DNA of 64,000 bases from Chitinispirillaceae bacterium (GCA_016929415.1 JAFGIW010000045.1:1-64000), one strand, 5' to 3'; positions 38,863-48,230 are shown, numbered from the stretch's first letter. A program made the numbers and translations. The notes: a model not told the origin generated them from the letters alone.

Positions 38863-39702
38863 TTATTCGTCGCTGCCGTTTTTTGTCCGGCTTACGGGAA
38901 AAAGGTTCACGGTAATCTGAATCGCCTGTTCCTGCATATCGTCCATGCGTGCGATTTCCATCAGATCGCGCTGCAATTCACGTATCTTCAATTTGTAAAG
39001 CTCGACGGTTTTTGTCGACACGGAAAGTGTAGTTGAGTTCGATAGCCGGTTTTTTATAGGGACGTTGTCATATGCCCTGATAGCCATCCGCAGCATCTCC
39101 AGTTGAAAACGCTCGATCTGGAACGACTGGAGTGGGGCCGGGCGCCCCAGAATCAGATTGTTTGTTTGATGATAAAGCCCTTTTTCATCCCGTTCAAGAA
39201 ACCCGAGCCTTTTCAGCAGCACAATGGATTCCTTTGCCTCACGAGCTGAAACGGGAGGGATAAGAAATGAGCCCAAACGTGCGAAATCATCCTGGAAATT
39301 TACTAATGTCGCAACCTCCCGTATAACACTGTGATACCATTTTGAATAATATTCATAACGGTCGGCTTCAATATTCTGAATATCAATGGGACGCCTGATT
39401 TCAATGAGCCTGCTGTAATAATGTGTCTTCTCGTTGATCGTTTTTGCCTGATTGAAAAAGGCCAGGTTTTCAAAATATTCAGCCTCTTCAGGGGAATGGC
39501 CGATCGCCTGAGAGATTTTCAGTACACTGCTCTCCGTTAAATTCCGCTTGTTTTCTATGACATAATAGAGAAATGAGGGGGTATTGACCCCGGCCTTTTT
39601 AGAAAAATACCGGTAAGAAAAATTCTTTTTAAGAGCTTTTTGCTCATCATAGTAATTTTTCAGGTATGTTCTGAAGTCCTGATATTCGAAGATATTCGGC
39701 AT
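38863..39702 (-). CDS. TIGR02147-family protein (Fibrobacter-type paralogous family, XRE-like N-terminus)
   Basis: 'MPNIFEYQDFRTYLKNYYDEQKALKKNFSYRYFSKKAGVNTPSFLYYVIENKRNLTESSVLKISQAIGHSPEEAEYFENLAFFNQAKT'. Confidence 0.85.
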   Translation of the reverse strand: MPNIFEYQDFRTYLKNYYDEQKALKKNFSYRYFSKKAGVNTPSFLYYVIENKRNLTESSVLKISQAIGHSPEEAEYFENLAFFNQAKTINEKTHYYSRLIEIRRPIDIQNIEADRYEYYSKWYHSVIREVATLVNFQDDFARLGSFLIPPVSAREAKESIVLLKRLGFLERDEKGLYHQTNNLILGRPAPLQSFQIERFQLEMLRMAIRAYDNVPIKNRLSNSTTLSVSTKTVELYKLKIRELQRDLMEIARMDDMQEQAIQITVNLFPVSRTKNGSDE

Positions 39703-39812
39703 TTTTGTTCTCTATAAAAAAAGAATCAATTCAAAAATTGTAGCTTATATGATCTAACAATAGCATAAAATTGCGGAAAATGAATAAAATCTATATTAAA
39801 ATGGTAAAAACA

Positions 39813-39830
39813 TGTTCTCTTAAGCGAACA
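39813..39830. promoter_or_regulatory. Palindromic operator candidate TGTTCTCTTAAGCGAACA
   Basis: 18-bp dyad centred on CTTAAG with one mismatched pair, in AT-rich DNA 111 bp upstream of the TIGR02147 start. Confidence 0.4.
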
Positions 39831-40081
39831 ATAGTGGGCAAATATTAAATATATAAAAATTTTAACCATCGTTGAGCCGGCAGTCCATAAGTTCCATCAC
39901 TGAAGAAACTTATTTGATTTCTTATTCAATCATCACCACGCAATCCCCCACCGGAAATTAGTGCACAGTACATCGGACCCACAACGGGTTTAATGGCTGG
40001 CAGATATTGCTTCCAAGCCGGGTATTTTAATAAATTTCAAAGGGCCGCTGAATAATTCTTTTTTATAATTATGAAGAACCC

Positions 40082-40885
40082 ATGAAGAAATTCCCTGCTA
40101 TCGTTCTTTCAATTCTGCTGTTCCTGTGCATATGCTCGTGCATTTTGTTTATCGTCGTTTTCATAACTACCCGTGACGTGGACCTCGGCGCGATGATGCC
40201 CCGTTCATTATCCCGCGCGAAAGCTGCTGCCGGCCCCGAGAATCCGATCCGGATCCCGGACCGGTTCAAACCACCCGTTGTCGAGTCGTCGATTGATTCA
40301 CCGGCAGTCGCCACCATCGCCGAGCCGGTATCGATAGCCCCGCATACTCCGAAATATATAAGCAAATACAGATGCCGTGACAAGATGGATTCCGATGATA
40401 TGATACTGCTCATTTTAGGAAAGAATCTATTCTGTAAAAAAAGCCAGTGGTCGAGACCGTGGAACAATCCGGGTGGTAGGGGTATCCGTTCAGGAGCGGA
40501 CGGCCTGATTTTCGGTGATTCGGTCGTTGCCGATTCGTTCACCAATATTATGTGGCAGCGTTATTCGACCTCGCCGTCATTGCCCTACGGGCAGATCGAT
40601 GACGCCATAAACCGCCTGAATACCCGCAAGTGGCGGGGATTCTACAACTGGAGACCGCCGACGATCGAGGAGATCATGGTGCTCCTAGTCCCCAAACGAA
40701 ACCGTCACGGCCTTTTTCTCCCCGCCGGCTGGAACTGCAATGTAAAAGACATCTGGAGCTGCAATCCCGCATGTGACTCCCTTTCCACGCAATGGATCTG
40801 GGTGGCACGCATGGGCATGGGCCGCTGCAACTACGGGCACCCTGATATCCCGCGCGCCTTGCTGGCGGTGCGGAAGATGCGGTGA
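40082..40885 (+). CDS. Membrane-anchored protein with Lcl C-terminal/DUF1566-like domain
   Basis: N-terminal TM 'IVLSILLFLCICSCILFIVVFI'; 'TNIMWQRYSTSPSLPYGQIDDAINRLNTRKWRGFYNWRPPTIEEIMVLL' matches the DUF1566 pattern. Confidence 0.6.
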   Translation: MKKFPAIVLSILLFLCICSCILFIVVFITTRDVDLGAMMPRSLSRAKAAAGPENPIRIPDRFKPPVVESSIDSPAVATIAEPVSIAPHTPKYISKYRCRDKMDSDDMILLILGKNLFCKKSQWSRPWNNPGGRGIRSGADGLIFGDSVVADSFTNIMWQRYSTSPSLPYGQIDDAINRLNTRKWRGFYNWRPPTIEEIMVLLVPKRNRHGLFLPAGWNCNVKDIWSCNPACDSLSTQWIWVARMGMGRCNYGHPDIPRALLAVRKMR

Positions 40886-40936
40886 GGGGGGGGGCGCTGA
40901 GAAGACCGCCGCTGATTGTTTTTTTTGTTTCCTATG

Positions 40937-42298
40937 TCAATGACACATAACGCTGCCGTAAGAGACGGTACACCCGTCTCTTATCACCCGATATAGGAAC
41001 ATGCCGCGTCTGGCGTCAGTAATCTCAACTTGGTTCCCGGCAATTTCCCTTCGCACAACGCACCGTCGTCCCTGCAGATCGAAGACATGCAATGCGGCAT
41101 TGGCCAGGTCGTTGCCCCCGAAGTCGAATTTGACAACTCCATCCGGGCCGCGGATCGCCGAAACCCGGATTGGAGCAACTCCCGCAGGGATGTTATGCCG
41201 CACTAGTGCGGTCGGGATATCGTACCGGTACACCCCCGAGTCGGTTGCGGCCCAGAGGATTCTTCCTTGAAACTGTTCGAGGCAACGGGGCGTTCCGGGT
41301 AATCCGGACAGCAATGTCCACACACAATCTTCATACGGCATGCACTGGCCGTAAACACCGTGCGGGGTCGCGGCAACGAGCATGGTCCATTTTCCACCGC
41401 TGAAATTCCAGGATGCAAAGGGGACGATTGACAAAACAGGCTCGCCACGATTAGGCGCCGGCAGGAATGAGTGAAATACCCCGTTTTTAAATAGCTGGAT
41501 ACCGCTGTCCACGGTCGCGACCACCACCAGTGTTTCGTTCTGCGATGAGGATTCGATGACTGATGAAAATTCGATGATTGACGTTACATCGATTTTTTTT
41601 AGCGGCGCCAGCTCGGAACCGCCTTTCAGAAGCATGGCGGTGTCGCGCGCTCCGGTTTCGGAAAAGCTCATGTAATCCCCGTATCCTCCGGCATAAAGCG
41701 TAAATTCCGTTGGGGAGAACATCAGCGATGCGCACCTGATGCCGAAGGGGTTCTGCGGGCAGGTCATTACTTTGAGCGAATCGATTGCCTTGTTGCAGAG
41801 CAGCCCCGTAGCCACGCCGTTGACGTTTCCGACATACACCTTGTCGGTGCAGCCGCCGTCCAAGCCGGTGCAGGTTAAAGCGGTTGGTTTCGGCCATTTT
41901 ACCAGAAGGGAAAAACCGTAGCAGGTCCCCGGTTCGCCGATGGCAGTGACCTTGCCGAGATAGACTCCGTCGGAGTCGGAACCGTTTCCCGCCACGGCGA
42001 GCAGATTCCCGGTTGATGCGGTGGTGATGGAGTAGACAGGCAGGCCCAGCGGTTTTGACGTAAAGCCCCCGTTTTCCCACCATGTTCCGTATTCGAACCA
42101 CCATATTCCTTTGTCTGTTCCCACCATTATTGCATTTTCTTCGGAGTTGGGAAGATGGTAGAGGGTGTTGATTTTCTCACCTTTAAGGCCCACGTATTTC
42201 CACGATGATGCTGCGTTCAGGGTGAAGCACGGCAGAACGGCAGTGAGGAACACTTCTAGTGTCAATAAATATCGGTGACTCATCGATATATTCTCCAT
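40937..42298 (-). CDS. Exported beta-propeller-like protein with sorting-like C-terminus
   Basis: Signal peptide; repeating WD-like strands ('TLYHLPNSEENAIMVGTDKGIWWFEYGTWW', 'RILWAATDSGVYRYD'); tail 'ALHVFDLQGRRCVVRREIAGNQVEITDARRGMFLYRVI'. Confidence 0.6.
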   Translation of the reverse strand: MENISMSHRYLLTLEVFLTAVLPCFTLNAASSWKYVGLKGEKINTLYHLPNSEENAIMVGTDKGIWWFEYGTWWENGGFTSKPLGLPVYSITTASTGNLLAVAGNGSDSDGVYLGKVTAIGEPGTCYGFSLLVKWPKPTALTCTGLDGGCTDKVYVGNVNGVATGLLCNKAIDSLKVMTCPQNPFGIRCASLMFSPTEFTLYAGGYGDYMSFSETGARDTAMLLKGGSELAPLKKIDVTSIIEFSSVIESSSQNETLVVVATVDSGIQLFKNGVFHSFLPAPNRGEPVLSIVPFASWNFSGGKWTMLVAATPHGVYGQCMPYEDCVWTLLSGLPGTPRCLEQFQGRILWAATDSGVYRYDIPTALVRHNIPAGVAPIRVSAIRGPDGVVKFDFGGNDLANAALHVFDLQGRRCVVRREIAGNQVEITDARRGMFLYRVIRDGCTVSYGSVMCH

Positions 42299-42313
42299 TT
42301 TCCCGTTACGTTA

Positions 42314-42934
42314 CTATGGAACCGTTATCGTCACCGTGTCCTGAACACCCGGATCGATCGTGATGTCCCGTTCCGTTACAATCGGAACCCCATTGTCGGT
42401 CGGTAACGGCGTTGAAGCGCGCAGGTCGATTTTATAGGTTCCTTTTGGAACGAGGTGGATCGATGGTGACGTACCCGATGCGGTTGTATAATAAAAGGGC
42501 GAACCCCGGATCATCAGCTCAACCTTTGTTTCCGTTGCTTCCATCGGCTGGTTGAGGACGATCGTGCCTGTCCCCGTCAACGTGACGGCGCCGACCGTCG
42601 TATCGGCGGGAAGATCCGGGACATGGACGCCTTGACGTTTAAGCGTATCCCAGACGAACAGATTGTAACGGTTTTCCCTCGGCGGATCGAAATGGAATGC
42701 TCCGCTGGCGTCGACAAACGTCGTTCCCGCCACGCCTATGCCCGAATCGGGACGAAAGTCGACCGAATAGATCGCCGCGATGACCTGCGGTCCTTCCCCC
42801 TGCCAATCGGGAGCGCGCGCGACCATCCCCGAGATCCCGTTGGTCGTTTCGGTGCCGCCTCCCGCCAGTCGGCCGGTGCAATGAAGCAACGCAAGGGGAA
42901 GACCGGCGAGTATTACAAACGAGATCCTCCTCAT
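42314..42934 (-). CDS. Lipoprotein (GGGTETTNG type)
   Basis: Lipobox-like 'AGLPLALLHCTGRLAGGGTETTNGISGMV'; ATGA overlap with the upstream TIGR02147 gene. Confidence 0.7.
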   Translation of the reverse strand: MRRISFVILAGLPLALLHCTGRLAGGGTETTNGISGMVARAPDWQGEGPQVIAAIYSVDFRPDSGIGVAGTTFVDASGAFHFDPPRENRYNLFVWDTLKRQGVHVPDLPADTTVGAVTLTGTGTIVLNQPMEATETKVELMIRGSPFYYTTASGTSPSIHLVPKGTYKIDLRASTPLPTDNGVPIVTERDITIDPGVQDTVTITVP

Positions 42935-43764
42935 TGCCGATCTCCCCGGTGCGATTGCGAAACAGGAAACAGATGGATATTCAAATGGTAGATTCGGTCG
43001 GCAAAGTTATCGGCCCGCGCGATTTCAAGCACTTCCTTGCGGAACTGTTTCGCCCGTTCGCTGATGGCTTCGAGCGACTTTGACGATATGCTCAGTGTGC
43101 AGGTCGAAATGTCCCGCTGCTCTTTCGGGGTCGTCCGTATGGTCCTGCCGGCGAGGTCGGCCATGGCGATTTGGAACTGTTCGATTGCCACGGATTTCCA
43201 TGCTTCGCCGGTGCTGATGACCGCATCGGTTTGTTCGTAGCAGCCGTCGGGATTCTTTGTGATAAGACCGAGCTTCTCAAGAACGGCGATTGCTTTCTTT
43301 GCCTCACTTTCCTTGATGGCGGGAATCACCATCGAAGCCAGTTCCTTGAAATCGCCGTAGAACGGATAGAAATTGAGCAGATCTCGAATGACGACATAAT
43401 ACCAGGTACTGAAAAGCTCGTACTGCTCCGGAACGAGGTTTTTACCGCCGGTCTGTTTCATAGAGATGAGCTGTTCGAAGAAATATTTCTTCGCTTCATG
43501 CGTTACGGCCTGGTTGAATTGCACGAGAACTTCAAAATAATGTGTTTCCTGCTTCGTCATCTTGAAGAGCCGGGCAAAGGCAATGGCGCTTTTCATGGAA
43601 ATGTTCGTTTTTCCCTGGAGGATCTTCGTAAAAAAACCTGCGGAGGAGAAACCGACCTTTCCGCCGATATAACGGTAAGAGAAGAGCGAATTGGCTGATT
43701 TGCGTTCCTGATAGATATCCTGCAGGTATTTCCGGTAATCGAAATAGTCATAGATGGAAATCAT
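42931..43764 (-). CDS. TIGR02147-family protein
   Basis: 'MISIYDYFDYRKYLQDIYQERKSANSLFSYRYIGGKVGFSSAGFFTKILQGKTNISMKSAIAFARLFKMTKQETHYFEVLVQFNQAVTHEAKKYFFEQL'; paralogous to 38863..39702. Confidence 0.86.
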   Translation of the reverse strand: MISIYDYFDYRKYLQDIYQERKSANSLFSYRYIGGKVGFSSAGFFTKILQGKTNISMKSAIAFARLFKMTKQETHYFEVLVQFNQAVTHEAKKYFFEQLISMKQTGGKNLVPEQYELFSTWYYVVIRDLLNFYPFYGDFKELASMVIPAIKESEAKKAIAVLEKLGLITKNPDGCYEQTDAVISTGEAWKSVAIEQFQIAMADLAGRTIRTTPKEQRDISTCTLSISSKSLEAISERAKQFRKEVLEIARADNFADRIYHLNIHLFPVSQSHRGDRQ

Positions 43765-44062
43765 GATGCAAAACCCTCATCAATTAATATATCGTTGCGA
43801 TACCGGATAGAAAAGGGAGAAATTGAAATAAGTGTTTCCTGGCATGAAACGGGTCGGGGGGGGCGCCGTACCGGGCGGAGCGCTGCATTAAGCCAGCCGA
43901 AATATCGAACTTTGGCGGCCCCGCTCCGGGTTGACCCCGGGTTGAAATAAAGCAATATCTATCGGTTTCAAGTTTTTTTCATTGCAAGCACCATCGAGAA
44001 CCTCACCGGCCGGGCGCATCAGATCGATATGGCGACGTCACCATGAGGAAAAGAGTATTTAT

Positions 44063-45901
44063 TTAATACGCATCCAGCGCAGAATCCACCGCATCCAGCA
44101 ACTCCTTCACCTCGAACGGCTTCGGGATCATCCCCCGAAATCCATAGGTACGGAAATCGGACATGACCGGATCGTTGGAGTAGCCGCTTATCACAATTGC
44201 ACGCGCGTTGGGATCGATCGAGAGGAGTTTGGCGACGGTTTCCCTGCCGCACTCTCCTCCCGCAATGGTAAGATCCATGATAACAAGATTGAATTTCCGT
44301 CCCTCCTGTGCAGCCGCGATATAGGCGGCAAGCGTGTCGGGCCCGTTACCCGCCTCAGCGACCTCGATACCTTCCGCTTTTAAAAGTTTCGCTATTACCA
44401 TCCGCACCGCCTGATCGTCATCCATGACCAGCACCCGCACGCCCTTCCGGCGCTTTACCGGTTCCTTCACGGCTTCCGGATGCGGCATCGTCATGGTGCT
44501 GCACGGAAGGTAGAAGGTAAATGAGGCGCCTTTGCGTCCGTCCGAATCGGCGTGGATATGACCGCCGTGCTTTCTGATAATGGAATGCGCGGCAGCAAGC
44601 CCGAGTCCGCTACCCTGCTTTTTAGTGGTGAAATAGGGGTCGAATATTTTCTGAAGATTGCTGCGGGGTATGCCCACGCCGGTGTCGGTGACCGTTACGC
44701 GAACGTACGTTCCCGGGTCAAGCGATAGGCCGTATTTTCCGTCCAGTACGGCATTTTCAGCCGATATACGCGCCTCCCCGCCCTCGGGCATCGCCTGCTT
44801 TGCATTGATAAGGAGGTTGGTGAGCACCTGTTCGATCTGTCCTCTGTCAATATCCACCGGGTTCAGGCCGGGCTCGATTTCGATGGCGCTCGCCACGTTC
44901 GATCCGCTGAGACAGAACCGCGCGCAGTACTCGACAAGCTCGCCGAGCGCGGTGACTTCCTTGACCGGCGCTCCTCCCGACGAAAACGTGAGGAACTGGC
45001 CGGTAAGCCGCCGCGCGCGAAACGCGGCCGCTTCGGCATTCTCCAGCGCCTCGAATGCGGCAGTGCGGTCCGTGTCTGCTCTTTTTGCGATGGAAATGTT
45101 GCCGATGATGCCCGTGAGGATGTTGTTGAAATCGTGCGCCAGTCCGCCCGCGAGCGTACCCAGCGATTCCAGTTTCTGCAGGCGAAACGCCTCGGCCGAT
45201 TCCGCATAAGCGGTTTTTGCCGAAATGATGTTTGCAAGTTCGAACAGCATGTTGCGTTCACGTTCTTTCCATTCGCGCCTTTCGTTACGATCGGCGAATA
45301 CGATTAATCCGTAAGGGATGTCGTGAGGTCCGCAGGACGCGGCAAGAAATACACCTGTCCCGCTCTCCCGCATAAGCCGCGCCAGTTCTTCACCGCCCGC
45401 ACGTTCAATGTCGCTTCGACGCAGTTCCACCCATTCCTTTCCGGCATAGGATGCCCACAGTGAACGCGGTATACTCATCCCTAATACCGACACCTCGCCG
45501 TCCGGTATCCATTCACGCGTGCAAACAGCGTCCTGCGAAACGCTCTCTATCGCAAAGTAACACGCACCCGTCGCATGCACCTGCGGCCCGACGGCATCGA
45601 GCAGCTCCAGGACAAGCGCTTCCATGCTTCCCGGTCCCACTACCGCCCGCTTCCATATTTCGGCCCGAAGACGGCCGAACTTTTCATCTTCATCCACCTC
45701 CTGCCGGGCCTCGGCCAGATCGTCCATCAGCAGCTCAAGCCCGTACAACACCTCGGTGAATTCATCGTCGGGGAGCGCCGACGTATCGAGGCGTTTCGAA
45801 AAGTCGCTCACCGAGATGTGCGCAAGCATTTCCACCACCCGGTCGAGGTTTCGGCGAACAAAAGCACGGTATTTTTCTTCTCCGTTCGACCCGGTTGCCA
45901 T
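44063..45901 (-). CDS. Cytoplasmic GAF-like hybrid histidine kinase with C-terminal receiver
   Basis: 'SLGTLAGGLAHDFNNILTGIIGNI', 'VTDTGVGIPRSNLQKIFDPYFTTKKQGSGLGLAAAHSII', REC 'FNLVIMDLTIAGGECG'. ATG at 45901 preferred over the longer ORF because it avoids overlap with the upstream gene. Confidence 0.92.
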   Translation of the reverse strand: MATGSNGEEKYRAFVRRNLDRVVEMLAHISVSDFSKRLDTSALPDDEFTEVLYGLELLMDDLAEARQEVDEDEKFGRLRAEIWKRAVVGPGSMEALVLELLDAVGPQVHATGACYFAIESVSQDAVCTREWIPDGEVSVLGMSIPRSLWASYAGKEWVELRRSDIERAGGEELARLMRESGTGVFLAASCGPHDIPYGLIVFADRNERREWKERERNMLFELANIISAKTAYAESAEAFRLQKLESLGTLAGGLAHDFNNILTGIIGNISIAKRADTDRTAAFEALENAEAAAFRARRLTGQFLTFSSGGAPVKEVTALGELVEYCARFCLSGSNVASAIEIEPGLNPVDIDRGQIEQVLTNLLINAKQAMPEGGEARISAENAVLDGKYGLSLDPGTYVRVTVTDTGVGIPRSNLQKIFDPYFTTKKQGSGLGLAAAHSIIRKHGGHIHADSDGRKGASFTFYLPCSTMTMPHPEAVKEPVKRRKGVRVLVMDDDQAVRMVIAKLLKAEGIEVAEAGNGPDTLAAYIAAAQEGRKFNLVIMDLTIAGGECGRETVAKLLSIDPNARAIVISGYSNDPVMSDFRTYGFRGMIPKPFEVKELLDAVDSALDAY

Positions 45902-45968
45902 GGTCAGCCTTTCCGCACGGGCCCGTGCGACACCGCTTCGCCGTACATCCGGAAGCGGTCGTTTCTGT

Positions 45969-46337
45969 TCATCCGGCAAGCCATGCCCGTGCATCCACCT
46001 CACGTGTAAACGCCTGTATCCGGCCATTCCCTTCGGCCACGGACATGAAACGTATCATCACCCGTATGAACGGATTACAGCCCCATACCGCCATCCGGTT
46101 GACGCCACGCCTGCGGAAGGTCTTGATGGAAAGGCTGCGGGTACGCGCGTTGGTCTTGCACAGACACCTGCCGTCAACCAGAAACCGCAGATCGGCGGGA
46201 TTGCGGAGTCGCGCCACGCAATCCTCGATTTCTTTGGTCAGCGTGCCGAACTCCTCCTCGTCCATCTCACCCTCTATTCGCTGAACGACAAGCTGCGCCT
46301 TTTCGTCGAGATACACCGCCCACTTACAATTTTCCAT
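45969..46337 (-). CDS. Small protein, possibly STAS/SpoIIAA-like fold
   Basis: 'QRIEGEMDEEEFGTLTKEIEDCVARLRNPADLRFLVDGRCLCKTNARTRSLSIKTFRRRGVNRMAVWGCNPFIRVMIRFM', upstream of and co-directional with the kinase. Confidence 0.5.
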   Translation of the reverse strand: MENCKWAVYLDEKAQLVVQRIEGEMDEEEFGTLTKEIEDCVARLRNPADLRFLVDGRCLCKTNARTRSLSIKTFRRRGVNRMAVWGCNPFIRVMIRFMSVAEGNGRIQAFTREVDARAWLAG

Positions 46338-46700
46338 TTTTACCCGCCTGTGACGGAGTGAGGATACGGGAAAGAAAATATTAATTGCCGACAGAGAAGG
46401 GGGCTTTTGAGTGCGGGATCAACGCCCATCAAAATCAGTTCTTGTATAACTGCCGTCAAGATCCTGATAATATTCCATACTCAAATATGGCGCAATTTTT
46501 CCAGCCGCTCCGCGGGCCTGCCGATCACATGGACACGCTCGTCGTTCTCAAGCGGTATGCCCGCGACGCCTGAACCCGTTTTTCCCATGGCACCGGTAAT
46601 TAATGGTAATCATACGCCACCTCCTGAAAATGAATACACCGGCATGTAGTTTGCAAACCTTAATAAAAATGGGAAGGAGTATTTCATTACGGAAAACAGA

Positions 46701-46835
46701 ATGATTCTCAAAGTCATAAAAAGCAAACCGACCATCGAAGGCGCGGGTGTTCATCTCAATCGCGTATTCGGATTCACCGAAACGGGGAGGTTGTATGAAC
46801 TGGCGAGTATTGCAAACAGTAATTCTGCGTTTTAA
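46701..46835 (+). pseudogene. Truncated pirin N-terminal remnant (44 aa)
   Basis: MILKVIKSKPTIEGAGVHLNRVFGFTETGRLYELASIANSNSAF*: 'VIKSKPTIEGAGVHLxRxFGF' is the pirin N-terminus; the rest of the ~230-290 aa family is absent. Confidence 0.6.
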
Positions 46836-47030
46836 TCACACTTTCCACAGGAGCCGATACTATGCTTGAAAAAGGAGAGCAGCGCCGGATTTTTGGCTTG
46901 TAAGTTCACACGGAGATACGGTCAGGTTAGATTTCGCCGGGAAGAGTTTTGACGCAGACTATTATGAGACCATTAATAAATCGCGGAGAGCAAACGATGT
47001 TCTTGTGTTAGAATAATATATCTTGAATTT

Positions 47031-48113
47031 TTATTCGATTACCATATATTCGAGAATGCCGGGTATGCCGACATCGCTTTTATAAAATTTAACTTCCGCG
47101 CGGTAATAGTATACCGTCGGCGCACCGATTACCAGTTTAATAATTGTGCCGAGAATAGGTCCAAGCTCGTCTATGAAGGAGTAACGGCACAGCGGCTCGC
47201 GTGGTATGACAATGAACGAACTGTCATGAGCCGACACTTTCCGCAGAAACGGCATTTTGTATTTCCTTTTCCGTGCGTCGATTTCAAGTTGAATACCCCT
47301 TATCGAAACAGGCTCCCGATCGGGACTTTTCCATATCCATCCCGTGATTGGAGCCTTTTCTTTCGGGGGAGGAAGCCGTATGTTCGCATTGAAACCATGA
47401 TGTGCATCGTATCCGCGGAACGTGAGCCAACCCCGACAGATATCGGACGGAAAGGAGGTCGAACGGGAACTTTCAAGCATTGCAAATGCATCCAGCTGCC
47501 GGGAGGCAATGTCCTTTCGTTTCAATTTTACCCGCGCGGGCATCCAGCGTATCGGAATCATGTACCTGAAAAACCGGCCTTTTACGGTTATTTCAGCATC
47601 GGGCGGGACTACTGCCTCAGGCGTACTTTCGAACAGAACCTCAACCAGCATTTTGTCGTCACCCGCGGTAACCCTTGTCTCGCCGTTTTGCACCGATATC
47701 TCATTCGGTCCGATTCGAAGCGCGTGTTCATCAGGATCGGACACATAACTCCACTCGGCTTTACCGTACTTTTTATTCCAGATTTCAGGCCTGTTCGCTC
47801 CGGAAAGGAAGATGATTTTGCAGGCCCCGTTCCGGTCGCTGATACCGAGATTGGTCAGTATGAACTGGACCTGAATCAATGAACTGTCGTTAAACACCGC
47901 CGTGAGCGTGTGGATTTGAGTAAAGCTTTTACTCTTGACAAATTGTGGTTCGAGCACATCAACGGACGGCCGTACCAGGGATGGGTTTAACAGCATGCAT
48001 AAAATGGGGAAGTAAAGAAATGCGAATGGCGATGCGAGTGAACTTTTATTGAAATTGCCGTGACGCGGGAGCATTCCGAAGAGATATTTATGGTTTGAAT
48101 TGATGGTGTTCAT
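47031..48113 (-). CDS. Hypothetical protein (exported or membrane N-terminus)
   Basis: Continuous ORF with protein-like composition ('FILTNLGISDRNGACKIIFLSGANRPEIWNKKYGKAEWSYVSDPDEHALRIGPNEISVQNGETRV'); hydrophobic stretch 'FAFLYFPILCMLLNPSLV'. Divergent from the methyltransferase. Confidence 0.6.
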   Translation of the reverse strand: MNTINSNHKYLFGMLPRHGNFNKSSLASPFAFLYFPILCMLLNPSLVRPSVDVLEPQFVKSKSFTQIHTLTAVFNDSSLIQVQFILTNLGISDRNGACKIIFLSGANRPEIWNKKYGKAEWSYVSDPDEHALRIGPNEISVQNGETRVTAGDDKMLVEVLFESTPEAVVPPDAEITVKGRFFRYMIPIRWMPARVKLKRKDIASRQLDAFAMLESSRSTSFPSDICRGWLTFRGYDAHHGFNANIRLPPPKEKAPITGWIWKSPDREPVSIRGIQLEIDARKRKYKMPFLRKVSAHDSSFIVIPREPLCRYSFIDELGPILGTIIKLVIGAPTVYYYRAEVKFYKSDVGIPGILEYMVIE

Positions 48114-48174
48114 GGGTTGTGATGGCCGAGCGCGTAGGGCTACGGGTTGGTCGGGGGTGGAGTGTTGGGAACGG

Positions 48175-48230
48175 TGGGCAAGTGTGAACTGCCCATTTCC
48201 CGAAACCACTTGTCGAAGTTCTGGGCAAGT
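48175..48230. promoter_or_regulatory. Three TGGGCA half-sites upstream of the methyltransferase (one dyad, one direct copy)
   Basis: TGGGCA-agtgtgaac-TGCCCA at 48175-48195 and TGGGCAAGT repeated at 48175 and 48222. Confidence 0.4.

Noticed and set aside
40886-40894. G9 homopolymer right after the 40082 gene
   Set aside because: Downstream of a stop and in a convergent intergenic region, so no clear phase-variation mechanism.
45901-46027. Longer N-terminal extension of the GAF-like hybrid kinase
   Set aside because: Would overlap the upstream STAS-like gene by 59 bp; ATG at 45901 is a better start.
46548-46754. Small minus-strand ORF over the pirin fragment
   Set aside because: Antisense to a recognisable pirin remnant; no support.
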